NCBI GenBank assembly: GCA_001600495.1
Contig: BCKE01000055.1
Coordinates: forward strand, 62,001-126,000
Origin: Pilasporangium apinafurcum
Lineage: Eukaryota; Oomycota; Peronosporomycetes; Pythiales; Pythiaceae
Length of the DNA stretch: 64,000 nt
Direction: 5' to 3'
The position numbers were made by a program, and so were the translations under genes. Position 1 is the stretch's first letter, and every line of letters begins with the position of its first letter. The notes beneath the pieces were generated by a model. The model was not told where the DNA came from and made no database searches. It worked only from the letters and a program-made list of their open reading frames with translations. Shown piece by piece: positions 24,025-33,855 of this stretch.

Positions 24025-26217
24025 ATGGCGGCGTCGGATAGTAAGAACAATCATACGATTGCATCGACGAGATTGCTACCTGCGTTAGCAGTTGCTCCAC
24101 CTTCCTCTTCCTCTTTGTCTACATCTTCAACAGGTACAGGGTCGTCCTCTACCCGCACGAAGCACCGATGGAATCATCATCGTGACACTAGAGGAGGAGG
24201 GAGACATCAAGCATTGGAAAAGGAGGAAAAGGAATTTCGTGGTGTTGGTATTCAGCAACCGATAACGAGTTCGAGAGCGGCAGATCCGACGAAACCGAGC
24301 ACGATTTCGCGGTTTGGGTCGCATATTTTCTTTAATCGCCGGCCGCTCGATGTACTCAAACCAAAAAGCTCGCTTATTGCGTCGTTGACGTCATCTTCGT
24401 CATCATCATCGTCATCGTCTTCTTTGTCTACATCTACGTCTACAGATGAACCACGGCGCTTTTGGTTACCGCGGCGTCCATCGAATCTAGAAAAAGGCGA
24501 GTCGAGTAAATCGAATGATCTTCCACGGAAACCTGGATTGTCAAGCAAAGAGGTCGTGGCACTACGACCTGCACCATTGACTTCCGCGGGTATTCCATCC
24601 AGTAGTCATAACGAACCAACGCATGATTGGAAACCATTGAATAGCCGACCTAGCACCAATGCATACGACGGACACCATCTACAATCCATCAAGAAGAAGA
24701 AGACGAAGAAGTCACATGAAGAGGCAATGTCTATCCATGCCGGAGTCCATCGTGAGAGCTTAGAAGAAGTCCAACCGTCCAATGGAGATCTATCAGGAGC
24801 AGTAGAGCCACAGAAATTGGTTACCCAGCCACCAAGGTTATCCGCGCTATCCACGTGCCATTCAGAAGCTACACCAGCGCTATCATATCCATCACAACCA
24901 TATTCACCAATGTATGTATTGAAACATTCAGGTGACGAACTCACAGACTTGGAGAAGGATGAAATTCTGCAGTATGAGAAAATTTATTTCTACTCCACGA
25001 AGAAGGTCAAGTCACGGCGACTAAATGGCAGAATCTGCACACCTGAAGAGATTGCTGTGTTTGGTTCGTCTTCATCCAGTAGCAGATTGAGCAATATATC
25101 AGAAGACAATGATGGTAATAGCGACCACGTCCAGTTGTTTAATAATGGATACGATGATGAACGTGGCGACTACCTGGTACTAGAGAAGGACCATCTTGCG
25201 TTCCGGTATGAAGTGCTCCACCAGCTTGGCAATGGTTCGTTTGGTCAAGTCGTGTGCTGCTTTGATCACCAGACGCAGCAAAAAGTAGCGATCAAGATCA
25301 TCCGGAATCGCCAGAAATATCGACAGCAGTCAGTGCTTGAAGTGCAGATCCTATTACAAATGCAACGATCACGTATACAACTTAATGAAGATGCTCCAAC
25401 GCCTCGAATCGTGTCAATGGAAGAGTACTTTGTGTTTCGCAATCATCTATGTATCGTATTTGAGCTGTTGGGCATGAATCTGTACGACCATTTGAAACTC
25501 CGATACTTCCAAGGATTGGCATTGTCGAACGTTCGTACAATCGCAGTTCAGCTGTTGGAGACGTTGGCGTTTTTGCGAACACAGCATGTGATTCATTGTG
25601 ATTTGAAACCAGAAAATATCCTCATCCGGTCATCAGTGCATCAGGAAGTGACCAGCGCTTCAGCGTTGACGCATGAACCTATTGAGACAGTGTGTTTGAT
25701 CGACTTTGGAAGTAGCTGCTTTGAGGCTACGACGGTATATACTTACATTCAAAGTCGCTTTTATCGCAGTCCAGAGGTGATTTTGGGACATGAGTACTCT
25801 GCTGCTATTGATATGTGGAGTCTTGCGTGTCTTTTAGTTGAGTTGTTCACTGGCCACCCGATTTTCGCGGGTGAAAATGAAACAGAACAGCTTGCGTGTA
25901 TTATGGAATTCATCGGCATACCGCCCAGCGATTTCTTGATGAAATGCAAACGGCGCTCGCATTTTTTTGATGAAGTGCGCATAGCTGATACCACAGTTAT
26001 GTCTCCTGCAACAACTACTTGCCTCGTACCAAAGCCGTTTGTGAATTCGCGTGGGCGGAAGCGAGTTGCTGGTTCACGAAACTTGGAACATCTGTTGAAA
26101 ACTGATAACACGGAATTTGTGGCATTTCTGCAAAAGTGTTTTGTCTGGGATCCATCTGATCGGCTAACACCAGAACAAGCGTTGCATGAATTATGGATTG
26201 TTGGTGAAAGCCAATAA
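24025..26217 (+). CDS. class II DYRK-family protein kinase
   Basis: One exon, 730 residues. DYRKs autophosphorylate a tyrosine in their activation loop during synthesis and then act as Ser/Thr kinases on growth, polarity and cell-cycle targets. Seen: a long Ser-rich basic N-terminus; the DYRK-homology box LTDLEKDEILQYEKIYFY near residue 310; the kinase domain from about 392 (LGNGSFGQVV, then VAIKII with Lys424); catalytic loop HCDLKPEN; DFGSSCF; and activation loop YTYIQSRFYRSPE, whose YxY is the DYRK hallmark. The N-terminal box indicates the DYRK2/Pom1 class rather than DYRK1. The ATG at 24025 is the first in frame. It is tail-to-tail with the WDR77-like gene, only 34 bp apart. Confidence 0.94.
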   Translation: MAASDSKNNHTIASTRLLPALAVAPPSSSSLSTSSTGTGSSSTRTKHRWNHHRDTRGGGRHQALEKEEKEFRGVGIQQPITSSRAADPTKPSTISRFGSHIFFNRRPLDVLKPKSSLIASLTSSSSSSSSSSSLSTSTSTDEPRRFWLPRRPSNLEKGESSKSNDLPRKPGLSSKEVVALRPAPLTSAGIPSSSHNEPTHDWKPLNSRPSTNAYDGHHLQSIKKKKTKKSHEEAMSIHAGVHRESLEEVQPSNGDLSGAVEPQKLVTQPPRLSALSTCHSEATPALSYPSQPYSPMYVLKHSGDELTDLEKDEILQYEKIYFYSTKKVKSRRLNGRICTPEEIAVFGSSSSSSRLSNISEDNDGNSDHVQLFNNGYDDERGDYLVLEKDHLAFRYEVLHQLGNGSFGQVVCCFDHQTQQKVAIKIIRNRQKYRQQSVLEVQILLQMQRSRIQLNEDAPTPRIVSMEEYFVFRNHLCIVFELLGMNLYDHLKLRYFQGLALSNVRTIAVQLLETLAFLRTQHVIHCDLKPENILIRSSVHQEVTSASALTHEPIETVCLIDFGSSCFEATTVYTYIQSRFYRSPEVILGHEYSAAIDMWSLACLLVELFTGHPIFAGENETEQLACIMEFIGIPPSDFLMKCKRRSHFFDEVRIADTTVMSPATTTCLVPKPFVNSRGRKRVAGSRNLEHLLKTDNTEFVAFLQKCFVWDPSDRLTPEQALHELWIVGESQ

Positions 26218-26251
26218 AGTAATCATTCAAAAGACTGAAGCGTTATTGCTT

Positions 26252-27771
26252 TTATTGATTCACGTCCACGTTCCATACGCCAACAGTCTTATCCCATGAT
26301 CCACTTGCGAAACAAGTGGTCTTTGATGGTAGCTGCAACCAGTCAAGCGCTCGAACATAATCATGATGCTGATTCGAGATCTTCTTGGTTGTTGAGTTGG
26401 ATAAAATTCCATTCGAGAGGAAGATATTTGCATCATCTCCGCCTGATGCCACTAGATCATCATGGAATCGAGAGTACTTGAGCACGTGAACTGCGCCATG
26501 ATGAGTTATCTATCATCACATTCAATTCGCGTCTTGTTAACCAGTGAAGATGCAAGGCAAGAATCAGAAAAGCAAGGTAAGAGTAGTGGTGATCAGCATA
26601 CCAGTTGCGACAGCGGCGCACGATGGGATCGAGTATCATATGTGGCTAGCAACCCGTCTTCTTGTCCAACGGAGAAGATAGTATCGTGATGAGGATGCCA
26701 GTCAATCGATAGAACTGGAGACTTGGTTTCGATAGTCAATGCAGCAGAATGTGTCTGTCGATCGTCCCAAATGCGTACGGTGCAATCTTGTGCTGCAGAT
26801 CCGAGGATATGTGCGGTCCGTTGATTAACAGCAACACTCCAGATTAAGTCCGTGTGACCTATATATCATTTCATATTTATTCACAGGGCAAAAATCTCAG
26901 GATCAACAACGCATATTCGTTGATGTACAATAAAAAAAATTGCATTCGTATATACCTTCAAGTGTTGCAATGCTCTTGGTAGCAGTGGCGATATCCCATA
27001 ATTTGACTCTGATGGTGCACGCAACAAATTAGTCAGCTTAATCGAAACATAGGTCATCCAACGGATAAACGACATACAATAAAGATCTCAAGAATAATGG
27101 CTGCCAACTTGCTCTAAACATGGGTGCACTTACGTGAGGTCCCAACTGCTGGTTGCGATGTGGGTTTTCTCAAATGGAGATGCACTCACACCTGTAACGA
27201 CATCGTCATGTCCCCATTGTTCTAGCGGAAACGATGAAGCAGGGGAATCTAATGATGACGAAGAAGACAATGATAATGACTCCTGTGGAACGAACGCGAC
27301 ATCTGCTCCCGATTGTGCATGACCACCCATAATCGTAGTGAGTCGGAACAATTGGATGTCACCATTGTCACAGGCACACGCCAAGACGTCGCCATCGATC
27401 CCGCACCATGCCAATGCACTCACACCAGTATTAAGCTGTACCGCACAAATCCGTTCATTGGTGGTGCCATCCAGCAACAAAATGGCACCGCCCCATTGAT
27501 TGCCTTCAAGATTGGACACCGCGACGGCGAGATACGGGTGTCCATTGCTATCGTCGTCATTATCTTCATAGATGGTTGCAGTGTTTGTAACACTGCCGCT
27601 TTCGGAAATTGCTGGTATGCATTTGATCGGTAGTCTACAAGCTGCAATAGCATCAATCTGTGCGAACGCAGTGTACGCGCCGTGGTGCTTCTTCACCTTC
27701 ATGTTGCTTTCGTAGCTCTGTGCTTCTTGCATGTCAATTTGTATCCACGGAACAATCTCAACAAAGGACAT
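26252..27771 (-). CDS. WD40 protein, WDR77/MEP50-like
   Basis: Four exons on the minus strand: 27771-27134, 27008-26956, 26858-26602, 26509-26252; 401 residues. WDR77/MEP50 is the propeller partner of the arginine methyltransferase PRMT5 and presents substrates such as histones and Sm proteins. Seen: repeated WD40 blades including HDDVVTGVSASPFEKTHIAT, VKLWDIA, GHTDLIWSVAVN, CTVRIWDDR, VLSIDWHPHHDTIFSVG, YVRALDWL and WDKTVGVWNVD. Order and spacing of the blades resemble MEP50, but WD40 proteins look alike and Pex7-like or Rbbp-like proteins remain possible. The last acceptor (26510) was chosen over a nearer AG because only it keeps frame, adding ITHHGAVHVLKYS. Confidence 0.72.
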
Positions 27772-28175
27772 CCTACATTATAGTGTCAAGCATTAAACAG
27801 ACTATTTCAATTAGGATATTTCCTTAAATAAAGTGACATGATGTGGTAATTTCTAAAATCTGCGACCTGTTACGAAGGAGTGATGATCATGAAGTAAAAT
27901 GAGATTGCACCGTTAGAAGATCGGACATTTCCACCAGTAGAAATTGAAGGGTGCCCAAGTGAAGGCTTAAAGGGTTCTATGCGAAATGGAGACAATATAC
28001 ACCCAGTCAAGCAACTCACATCTGACAGTTGATGCTCCTTTTCTCTGCTTTCGTTACTCTCGAACCCAACGCACCGGTCTTGTTGCTCGCTCTCCTTCCA
28101 TGATTCACACATTATTCAAATTTCCAAGAACACCAACAGTTAAGACAGAAGCACAAGTTAAAACAATTACAAGTA
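27772..28175. promoter_or_regulatory. divergent intergenic region
   Basis: A 404 bp gap between divergent genes, so it holds both promoters. No coding signal or clear motif was recognised. Confidence 0.4.
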
Positions 28176-29894
28176 ATGGTTGTCTCTCGTTCGTATGACG
28201 ATATCCACCGCAACGCTGACGCTATGCGCCGCGATCGCGACAATCTGCTCCACCACGGCAAAGAAGAACTACTGGCTGCTGATGAGGAAGCACGCCACCG
28301 TCTCGGTGACTTCGGTGAGCGATCGCGCGAACGTATTGAAGAGTTGAAAGAACTTGGTGAGATGGCCCGTGAACGCATGGAAGAACTCGGCGAACGAACC
28401 CGTGAACGACTGAAGGAGTATGGCCGCAATACCCGCGAAAGCGCCGAAGACATTGGCGCGAAGACACGCGAAGGCGCTAAAGGTGTCAAGGACCGCGCGA
28501 GTGAGTATGCATACAAGGCGCGTGAAGGAGTAGAAGGAATGGGAGAAAGTGCCTATGAAGGGGCCAAGAACGTGAAAGATCGTGCAAACGAGTATGGCCG
28601 TCGAGCTCGTGACCAGTTGGAAGATGCCGGCGAGCGTGCAAGTGAAGGTGCCCAGTACGCAAAGGACCGTGCAAGTGAAGGAGCTCAGTATGCGAAGGAT
28701 CGTGCGAGTGAAGGAACCCAGTACGCAAAGGATCGAGCGAACGACTATGGCCGTAAGGCTAGCGATCAGGTGGCGGACGCACAGGAACGTACCTATGCCG
28801 GTGCCAAAGGTGTTAAGGACCGTGCGGGTGAATACGCACACAAGGCGCGCGAAAGCATGGAAGATCTCGGTGAGCGTGCCTATGAGGGAGCGAAGGGTGT
28901 GAAGGATCGCATGGGTGAGTATGCTCATGAGGCACGTGAACGTCTGCATGACCTGGGCCACCGTGCACATGGCGGAGCCGAGGACGCGAAGCGTCGCGCA
29001 AGTGAGTATGGTGATGATGCTCGCCGACGTGCAGGAGAGATGGGTGATCGTGCGTACGAAAACGCGCAATATGCAAAGGACCGTGCTGGAGAGTATGGTG
29101 ATGATGCTCGTCGGCGTGCAGGAGAGATGGGTGATCGCGCGCGCGAAGGAGNNNNNNNNNNNNNNNNNNNNNNNNNNNNNNNNNNNNNNNNNNNNNNNNN
29201 NNNNNNNNNNNNNNNNNNNNNNNNNNNNNNNNNNNNNNNNNNNNNNNNNNNGCAATATGCAAAGGACCGTGCTGGAGAGTACGGCGATAAGGCTCGACGA
29301 AGTGCAGGAGAGATGGGTGATCGTGCGTACGAAAACGCGCAATATGCAAAGGACCGTGCTGGAGAGTACGGTAACGATGCTCGTCGACGTGCAGGAGAGA
29401 TGGGCGATCGTGCACGTGAAGGAGCGCAAAATACCAAGGATCGTGCTGGAGAATATGGCAACAAGGCTCGACGAAGCGCAGATGAATACAGCGGGCATGC
29501 GCGAGAAGGAGCACAAAATGCGAAGGAACAGGTAACTGATTCGATGTACAATACCAAGGGACGAGCTGATCAAACCTGGCATCAAAACAAAGAAGCTGCT
29601 TCAAAACTGGGTGGCGATCACCGAGGCTATTGTCTGCCGCTACCCAGAGGTCATCGGTTGTGTGCAAGTCACATCTTTTGGATGCTTCCGTTTGTCGTAA
29701 TCTTCGTGCTACTGCTCTGGCGTCGACGCAACCCACATAAATGGAACGCCAAGGCCCGCATGATCAAAAACCGCCTAGCACAGCAGCAACAAACCGCAGC
29801 TGTGTTGGAGAGCAAGGCTCGTGCGGCTAAAGATCAAGTCGCCGATTTGACAGGACAAGCGTACGAGTATTTGGAGAAGAAGAAGGAACAGTAA
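28176..29894 (+). CDS. LEA-like repeat protein with C-terminal membrane anchor
   Basis: One exon interrupted by a 100-N gap. Residues 90-470 are an imperfect tandem repeat of about 29 residues built on GAK-x2-KDRA-x-EY and EMGDRA cores, with extra 11-residue units (GAQYAKDRASE) inserted in tandem. The 11-residue, Ala/Lys/Glu/Arg-rich periodicity is that of group 3 LEA and apolipoprotein-like amphipathic helices, which protect or coat membranes. Near the C-terminus a hydrophobic segment (IFWMLPFVVIFVLLLW) followed by RRR looks like a single tail anchor, so the helix would lie along a membrane facing the cytosol. Function beyond that is unknown. The repeat number is uncertain because of the gap. 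Confidence 0.8.
   Translation: MVVSRSYDDIHRNADAMRRDRDNLLHHGKEELLAADEEARHRLGDFGERSRERIEELKELGEMARERMEELGERTRERLKEYGRNTRESAEDIGAKTREGAKGVKDRASEYAYKAREGVEGMGESAYEGAKNVKDRANEYGRRARDQLEDAGERASEGAQYAKDRASEGAQYAKDRASEGTQYAKDRANDYGRKASDQVADAQERTYAGAKGVKDRAGEYAHKARESMEDLGERAYEGAKGVKDRMGEYAHEARERLHDLGHRAHGGAEDAKRRASEYGDDARRRAGEMGDRAYENAQYAKDRAGEYGDDARRRAGEMGDRAREGXXXXXXXXXXXXXXXXXXXXXXXXXXXXXXXXXXQYAKDRAGEYGDKARRSAGEMGDRAYENAQYAKDRAGEYGNDARRRAGEMGDRAREGAQNTKDRAGEYGNKARRSADEYSGHAREGAQNAKEQVTDSMYNTKGRADQTWHQNKEAASKLGGDHRGYCLPLPRGHRLCASHIFWMLPFVVIFVLLLWRRRNPHKWNAKARMIKNRLAQQQQTAAVLESKARAAKDQVADLTGQAYEYLEKKKEQ
29152..29251. other. assembly gap of exactly 100 N
   Basis: A round 100-N block inside the tandem repeats of the LEA-like gene. 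The reading frame happens to continue across it, but the true length and number of repeats are unknown. Confidence 0.95.
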
Positions 29895-30038
29895 ACAGAG
29901 GTTGATTACTTTTTCAGTGGTTTGAAAGAGAAGTTGCACATGCATAAGGCTGAAGTATCATCGTTATTTTGCATAAAAGTTCATAGTTTTTCAGTTATTT
30001 TTTGTTTCGATCTGGGATTACTACTACACAAGCATGGT

Positions 30039-30290
30039 CTATTCCACTTTCTGTCGTTTGGCTGCATCAGAGCCCGCTGCAGTTGCTGCATCGTTATCAC
30101 GTTTCGCACCTGTTGCTGACTTTCCACTGGCGTCGTCTTTTATGTCTAGTTTCTCAGCGATTTCAGGGGCATGTTTCTTCATGAGCTGAATCAAAATCGA
30201 ATCCACGCGCGCAGAGTTTTCGCGCTGTTTTTCCATTTTCTCGAATTTCTGCTTGAGCTTCAATTGCAATTCTGTATCAACATTCATCAT
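30039..30290 (-). CDS. small hypothetical protein, 83 residues
   Basis: An intact frame from ATG at 30290, with a second ATG directly after it. The first half is a charged helix (KLKQKFEKMEKQRENSARVD, then a hydrophobic heptad stretch ILIQLMKKH). The tail is basic and Ala-rich, ending KRQKVE like a nuclear localisation signal. No family was recognised. It starts 57 bp after the MED6 stop on the same strand. Confidence 0.5.
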   Translation of the reverse strand: MMNVDTELQLKLKQKFEKMEKQRENSARVDSILIQLMKKHAPEIAEKLDIKDDASGKSATGAKRDNDAATAAGSDAAKRQKVE

Positions 30291-30347
30291 TCAACGTATA
30301 TCAATTAGTATACACTTCCAAACAACTTGTCCATCCATGGTTAGACG

Positions 30348-30944
30348 TCACGCACGTTCAGATGGAATGATCGGCTCTTTCTTATCTTTCGAGCTGAAAT
30401 CCCACGCATATCCCTCGGTTGGACTGAAACGAACCCCTGCAGCCAACCCATGGAAGGCTTTATTCACGCGATAGCTGCATTTTTTCTATGAATGGGATCA
30501 TTCAAATAAACCCAAGACGGTTGATTTAGACTACTATATAATAATGCAGATAATCATAGACTCATGTTTGCGCTTTACCAATCGAGATGTAAGCATGGCA
30601 TGGATATTTGGCGCCTGATAGACTGTCCCATCGAGCACATAATAGATTGCAAGCGGTTCAACCTGTGTGCGTCCACTGCGACGCTGTTTGCGGATTAGAT
30701 ACAATTGTTGTGGCAGTTGCTTCGCGAGGTTAGGAAGCAACTCGTACTCAACACCACGCATGGTCTTGAGCTGGTCTAACCCAAGGCGCTGCATTTTTAA
30801 TCGCTCGTTGTTGCAGGACCGGTCGTAAAATGGCGAGAGTGCAAAGTAGTGCAGCACGGTCTGCGCATTCAGTGGGAATGACTGGAGCCACATCGTGTCC
30901 CGGAAAGACGCATTGTAGTCGTCCACGTGCGTTGCCACTTCCAT
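30348..30944 (-). CDS. MED6: Mediator complex subunit 6
   Basis: Two exons: 30944-30579 and 30485-30348; 167 residues, short against about 250 in animals but matching their conserved core. MED6 sits in the Mediator head module and is needed for activated RNA polymerase II transcription. Seen: FRDTMWLQSFPLNAQTVLHY, LSPFYDRSCNNERLKMQRLG, MRGVEYELL, LYLIRKQRRSG, VEPLAIYYVLDGTVYQAPN and, after the 93 nt intron, RVNKAFHGLAAGVRFSPTEG then YAWDFS, as in the family. The acceptor at 30486 was preferred to one 9 bp downstream because only it keeps frame. Confidence 0.92.
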
Positions 30945-31091
30945 TATCTCTTTGCTTTGTCCTCCTTTGAGCCCACAGTTATCTGGCTGTTTGTATGCGA
31001 ACTTAATGACAAATTCGTGCGAACATGATCGGAGTGACCATCACTCTGCTCATTAAGTTTGCCGAATGGCGCTATTATTTTCAAGGGAAAC

Positions 31092-32346
31092 ATGGCCATG
31101 CAAGGGGATGCAGGCGCATCCACATTGAACGTCGTTTACAAAGTACCGCTGGATGGCGAGACCTGTGCGGCGATGGTGACGCATTTAGTGAAGTATTTGC
31201 TGTATCTTCGTGGACAAATCCCATGGTAAAGTACTGGTTTTGTTATTTGAATACTGGAGAGAGAATGAAGAATTTTGTATTGGTTTGATGAGAGTTGTGA
31301 ACATTTTTGCTGCGTTGTGTTGTAGTATCTATGACGAATTGCAGCGTCTCACGATGGAGATTCGAAATGATCTGGAGAGTGAGAGTCGAGAGCAGCGACA
31401 GACTGGGCAGCGGAAGAGGTGAGGTGGTGTATTAAGAGTTGCCCTTTTCAGTGTTATCATTTGTGACTTGACTTGCTCTAGTGCTCATGTTGCATTTTGG
31501 ACAATTCCAGACGGTTGTTGCGAGGACCTGTCAATAAAGCACTTAAGTGTGTTGACGCAGCGAATCGGCTGTTCGACGTGAGTTTGAGTGCGTTATTTGC
31601 CAGACGTGTACGAACAAGTAAGTGCGATGTTGTCTATTCTAGAAATCGTGTATTCTCCAATTGCAGTACAAAACATGTATGATTACAGTTGCATTAGTGT
31701 TTGGAGCGTCACTGGTCAGTCCACGTGAGGTCTACGTGGTTGATTTTCACGATATTGTGGAGGAAACGGAGCAGATACTGGAGGTGGTGGCAGGATCACC
31801 ACCACCAGTGGATACGGAACAGGAGCAACAGCAACAGTCGCCAATGCCAAAGGAAAAACTGATTCGGCTGTGTACGCAAAAGCTTATTCGAATGATAATG
31901 TCTGAAGGAATGCAGCATGTAACAAGGTATGAGTTCGATAGAATAGTTTACATCATTGCAAAACAACTACATCATTTTCACTATTGTATCGCAGTACATT
32001 TGCGGTGACCTCTCTACACATTGCAGTATTTGCAGAAAGGCATGGTGCTGCTATCCCAGGGTTCTTTCCAAGACAAAATTTTCGGTTGCGTCTCCCAAAA
32101 TCCGCTAACAAATCGCATTTCTTTCGCATCATCGGTGGAAGTGTAACAGAAGAGCAGCCATTTACGCTAGCATCTCAACAGGGGAATAAAGCACAAAACC
32201 CGGTCAATCAAAATGGTTCGATCACTTCTGTATCATCCAAAATTGCTGAACAAGACGCTCAGGCTCAAGGTAGCCTAACAGTGGATCCAAAGTTGATGTG
32301 GTATGTTCTGGACAAACCAATCGTCGGGTTTGCTGGTGTGCTGTGA
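31092..32346 (+). CDS. p31comet (MAD2L1-binding protein)-like HORMA protein
   Basis: Five exons: 31092-31225, 31326-31418, 31511-31577, 31667-31926, 31995-32346; 301 residues against 274-306 in animals. p31comet binds closed MAD2 and, with TRIP13, dismantles the mitotic checkpoint complex. Seen: LVKYLLYLRGQIPCIYDELQ (human KHLLYQRHQLPLPYEQL), VALVFGASLVSPREVYVVDF (human LILLGGNALSPKEFYELDL), LIRLCTQKLIRMIMSEGM and the closing LMWYVLDKPIVGF (human YIWFQAPVTFKGF). An insertion of about 60 Gln/Ser-rich residues precedes the last motif. Alternative: another HORMA-fold protein. The exon 3 acceptor at 31510 was chosen because it keeps frame and gives a 92 nt intron. Confidence 0.68.
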
Positions 32347-32540
32347 TGGATGTGTTTCCAGTGCTATATGTTGAAGCTTTGGAATCGAATTTACTCAATA
32401 CGGTTCCTTTCCAAAATCTTTGGACTCTGCTTCGAAGTTTTAGCTCTGAGGACGACTTCCAAAAATATCTCGCTTCGCCGCCAGATTCAAAACTGCATGA
32501 TTAACAAAGTGATCACAGCACAAAACGCAGATAGAAGAAG

Positions 32541-32957
32541 ATGCTTCAATCTTCATCATCCGCGCCATCGTTTGCTTCTTTGGAAGAACGAGTAGCACAT
32601 TTGAATTGGCGAAAGGTATGTAATGAACGGCAGATACAGGGTACACTCCGATTAAGCAAGCAACTGCAAGAACGCGATGAATTCTTAAAGGTAGCGAAGA
32701 ATAATACCAAAGAAAGAAATCAGCGTATACACGAAGTTATCAAGGACGAGTTTGCGAAACCACTACCAGTGACGGCACATTTCTATCAGGAGATGTCATC
32801 ACTTCAGCTTCAAGATGAAAAGAAGGTCAATGATAGCTCCAAGCGCCATATGATCCAAATCAAGTCGATCCAGGCAAAGTTGGACGCGCGAGAAGCCGAG
32901 CTAGCGCGGAAAAAGGAGTTTGAACGAAAAAAGAAAGATCTCTTTGAAAGACGTTAG
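32541..32957 (+). CDS. coiled-coil hypothetical protein, 138 residues
   Basis: A single exon from the ATG at 32541. The protein is almost entirely charged helix rich in Lys, Glu, Arg and Gln (LRLSKQLQERDEFLKVAKNN, then KKEFERKKKDLFERR at the end), with a short Pro-containing break (AKPLPVTAHFYQEM). There is no signal peptide or membrane segment. Length and composition resemble small axonemal or centrosomal coiled-coil proteins, which is only a suggestion. It lies 16 bp from the stop codon of the convergent FKBP gene. Confidence 0.62.
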   Translation: MLQSSSSAPSFASLEERVAHLNWRKVCNERQIQGTLRLSKQLQERDEFLKVAKNNTKERNQRIHEVIKDEFAKPLPVTAHFYQEMSSLQLQDEKKVNDSSKRHMIQIKSIQAKLDAREAELARKKEFERKKKDLFERR

Positions 32958-32972
32958 CTGTATTGTAGGTGC

Positions 32973-33479
32973 CTAGCGAAATGAAAGCAACTCCAGATCG
33001 AAAATCAAGTTGCTGTTGGGTGGTATCAAACCTGGGAAACCCTTCCGTCCATATGCTTTGTCTGCAGGAATAAACAATTTTGCGCGCTCCTTCATGCATA
33101 GTCGCTCGACACCTTCGTCCAACCCAGGGATTACCTGTTCGGCCCCAAGTTTGAACTTGAACGGTTTTTCACGATCTCGCGATGAATCAAATTTTGTGCC
33201 GTCTTGAAGCTACAACATAGCCAAATAGAGATTGTCGACGCTGTAATATCCTAAGCCTGAGTCGCTGTTGTACATAGTGACTCACATATCCTGTATAGTG
33301 CACCACAACAGTTTGCCCCTTCTTTGGGTAGTTGATGCCGTCTCCGGCTACGAACACTTCCACTTGGATCTCGCCAGGACGCTGACATGTTTCATCAAAA
33401 CGATACCCGTCAAGCAAGATGTGCCTAGATATGAGATGCAATTTATCGCGAACTCAGTAATGAGACACACGCACCGCAT
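32973..33479 (-). CDS. FKBP-type peptidyl-prolyl isomerase
   Basis: Three exons: 33479-33475 (five bases), 33424-33286, 33209-32973; 126 residues. FKBPs isomerise peptidyl-proline bonds and bind FK506/rapamycin. Seen: VEVFVAGDGINYPKKGQTVV, VHYTGY, the spliced LQDGTKFDSSRDREKPFKFK, QVIPGLDEGVE, AYGRKGFPGLIPPNSNL and FDLELL, with the binding-pocket Tyr, Phe, Asp, Trp-site (here Leu in PGLDEG) and Ile residues in place. The FKBP12 Trp59 position is Leu, which may lower drug affinity. Compared with FKBP12 there are about 18 extra N-terminal residues (HILLDGYRFDETCQ). The start is the only solution found: ATGCG, then a 50 nt intron. Confidence 0.88.
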
Positions 33480-33855
33480 TGGAGATAATGAAATCTTTAG
33501 CTTCCATCGTATTTTTTTGTTTAGACGCGAAAGGCTACAAAGTGATCAGAAAATGAACTTGAAGTCGTTATTTTCCATTGCATCCCATCTAATAATACTT
33601 CAAGCATTTTCTCCAATCAAGTGCTGAAATGTGCGATCAAGGATTCCGTGGATATCACTATTAGATCACCCACTTGCATACTTTCAGATTAGATGAAGCA
33701 AACGTAATTTATCTGTGTATTCCTATGATCCAGACAATTTTGTGGCATTATGGACTAAGAGCCCTATCTTATCACATATAGAGACGACATCATTCCACAT
33801 TCATCAATCCAATTCTTCCTCGTAGCGATATCCTTTGCCAGCAAATGATCCCTTT
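33480..33855. other. intergenic, nothing recognised
   Basis: About 376 bp, AT-rich, between the FKBP start and the SWEET stop. It should hold the FKBP promoter. No coding signal was seen. Confidence 0.4.

Noticed and set aside
28269-29736. Long open frames antisense to the LEA-like gene (438, 307 and 210 residues)
   Set aside because: They arise from the periodic codon pattern of the repeat on the other strand and have no motif of their own.
28176-29894. Tandem repeats considered as a CRISPR-like array or minisatellite
   Set aside because: Repeats are coding, frame-preserving and without spacers; the amino-acid period explains them. No CRISPR array was seen anywhere in the window.
32346-32504. 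Short frame starting at the ATG overlapping the p31comet-like stop codon
   Set aside because: Only 52 residues, no motif, ends before the next gene; more likely 3' untranslated sequence.
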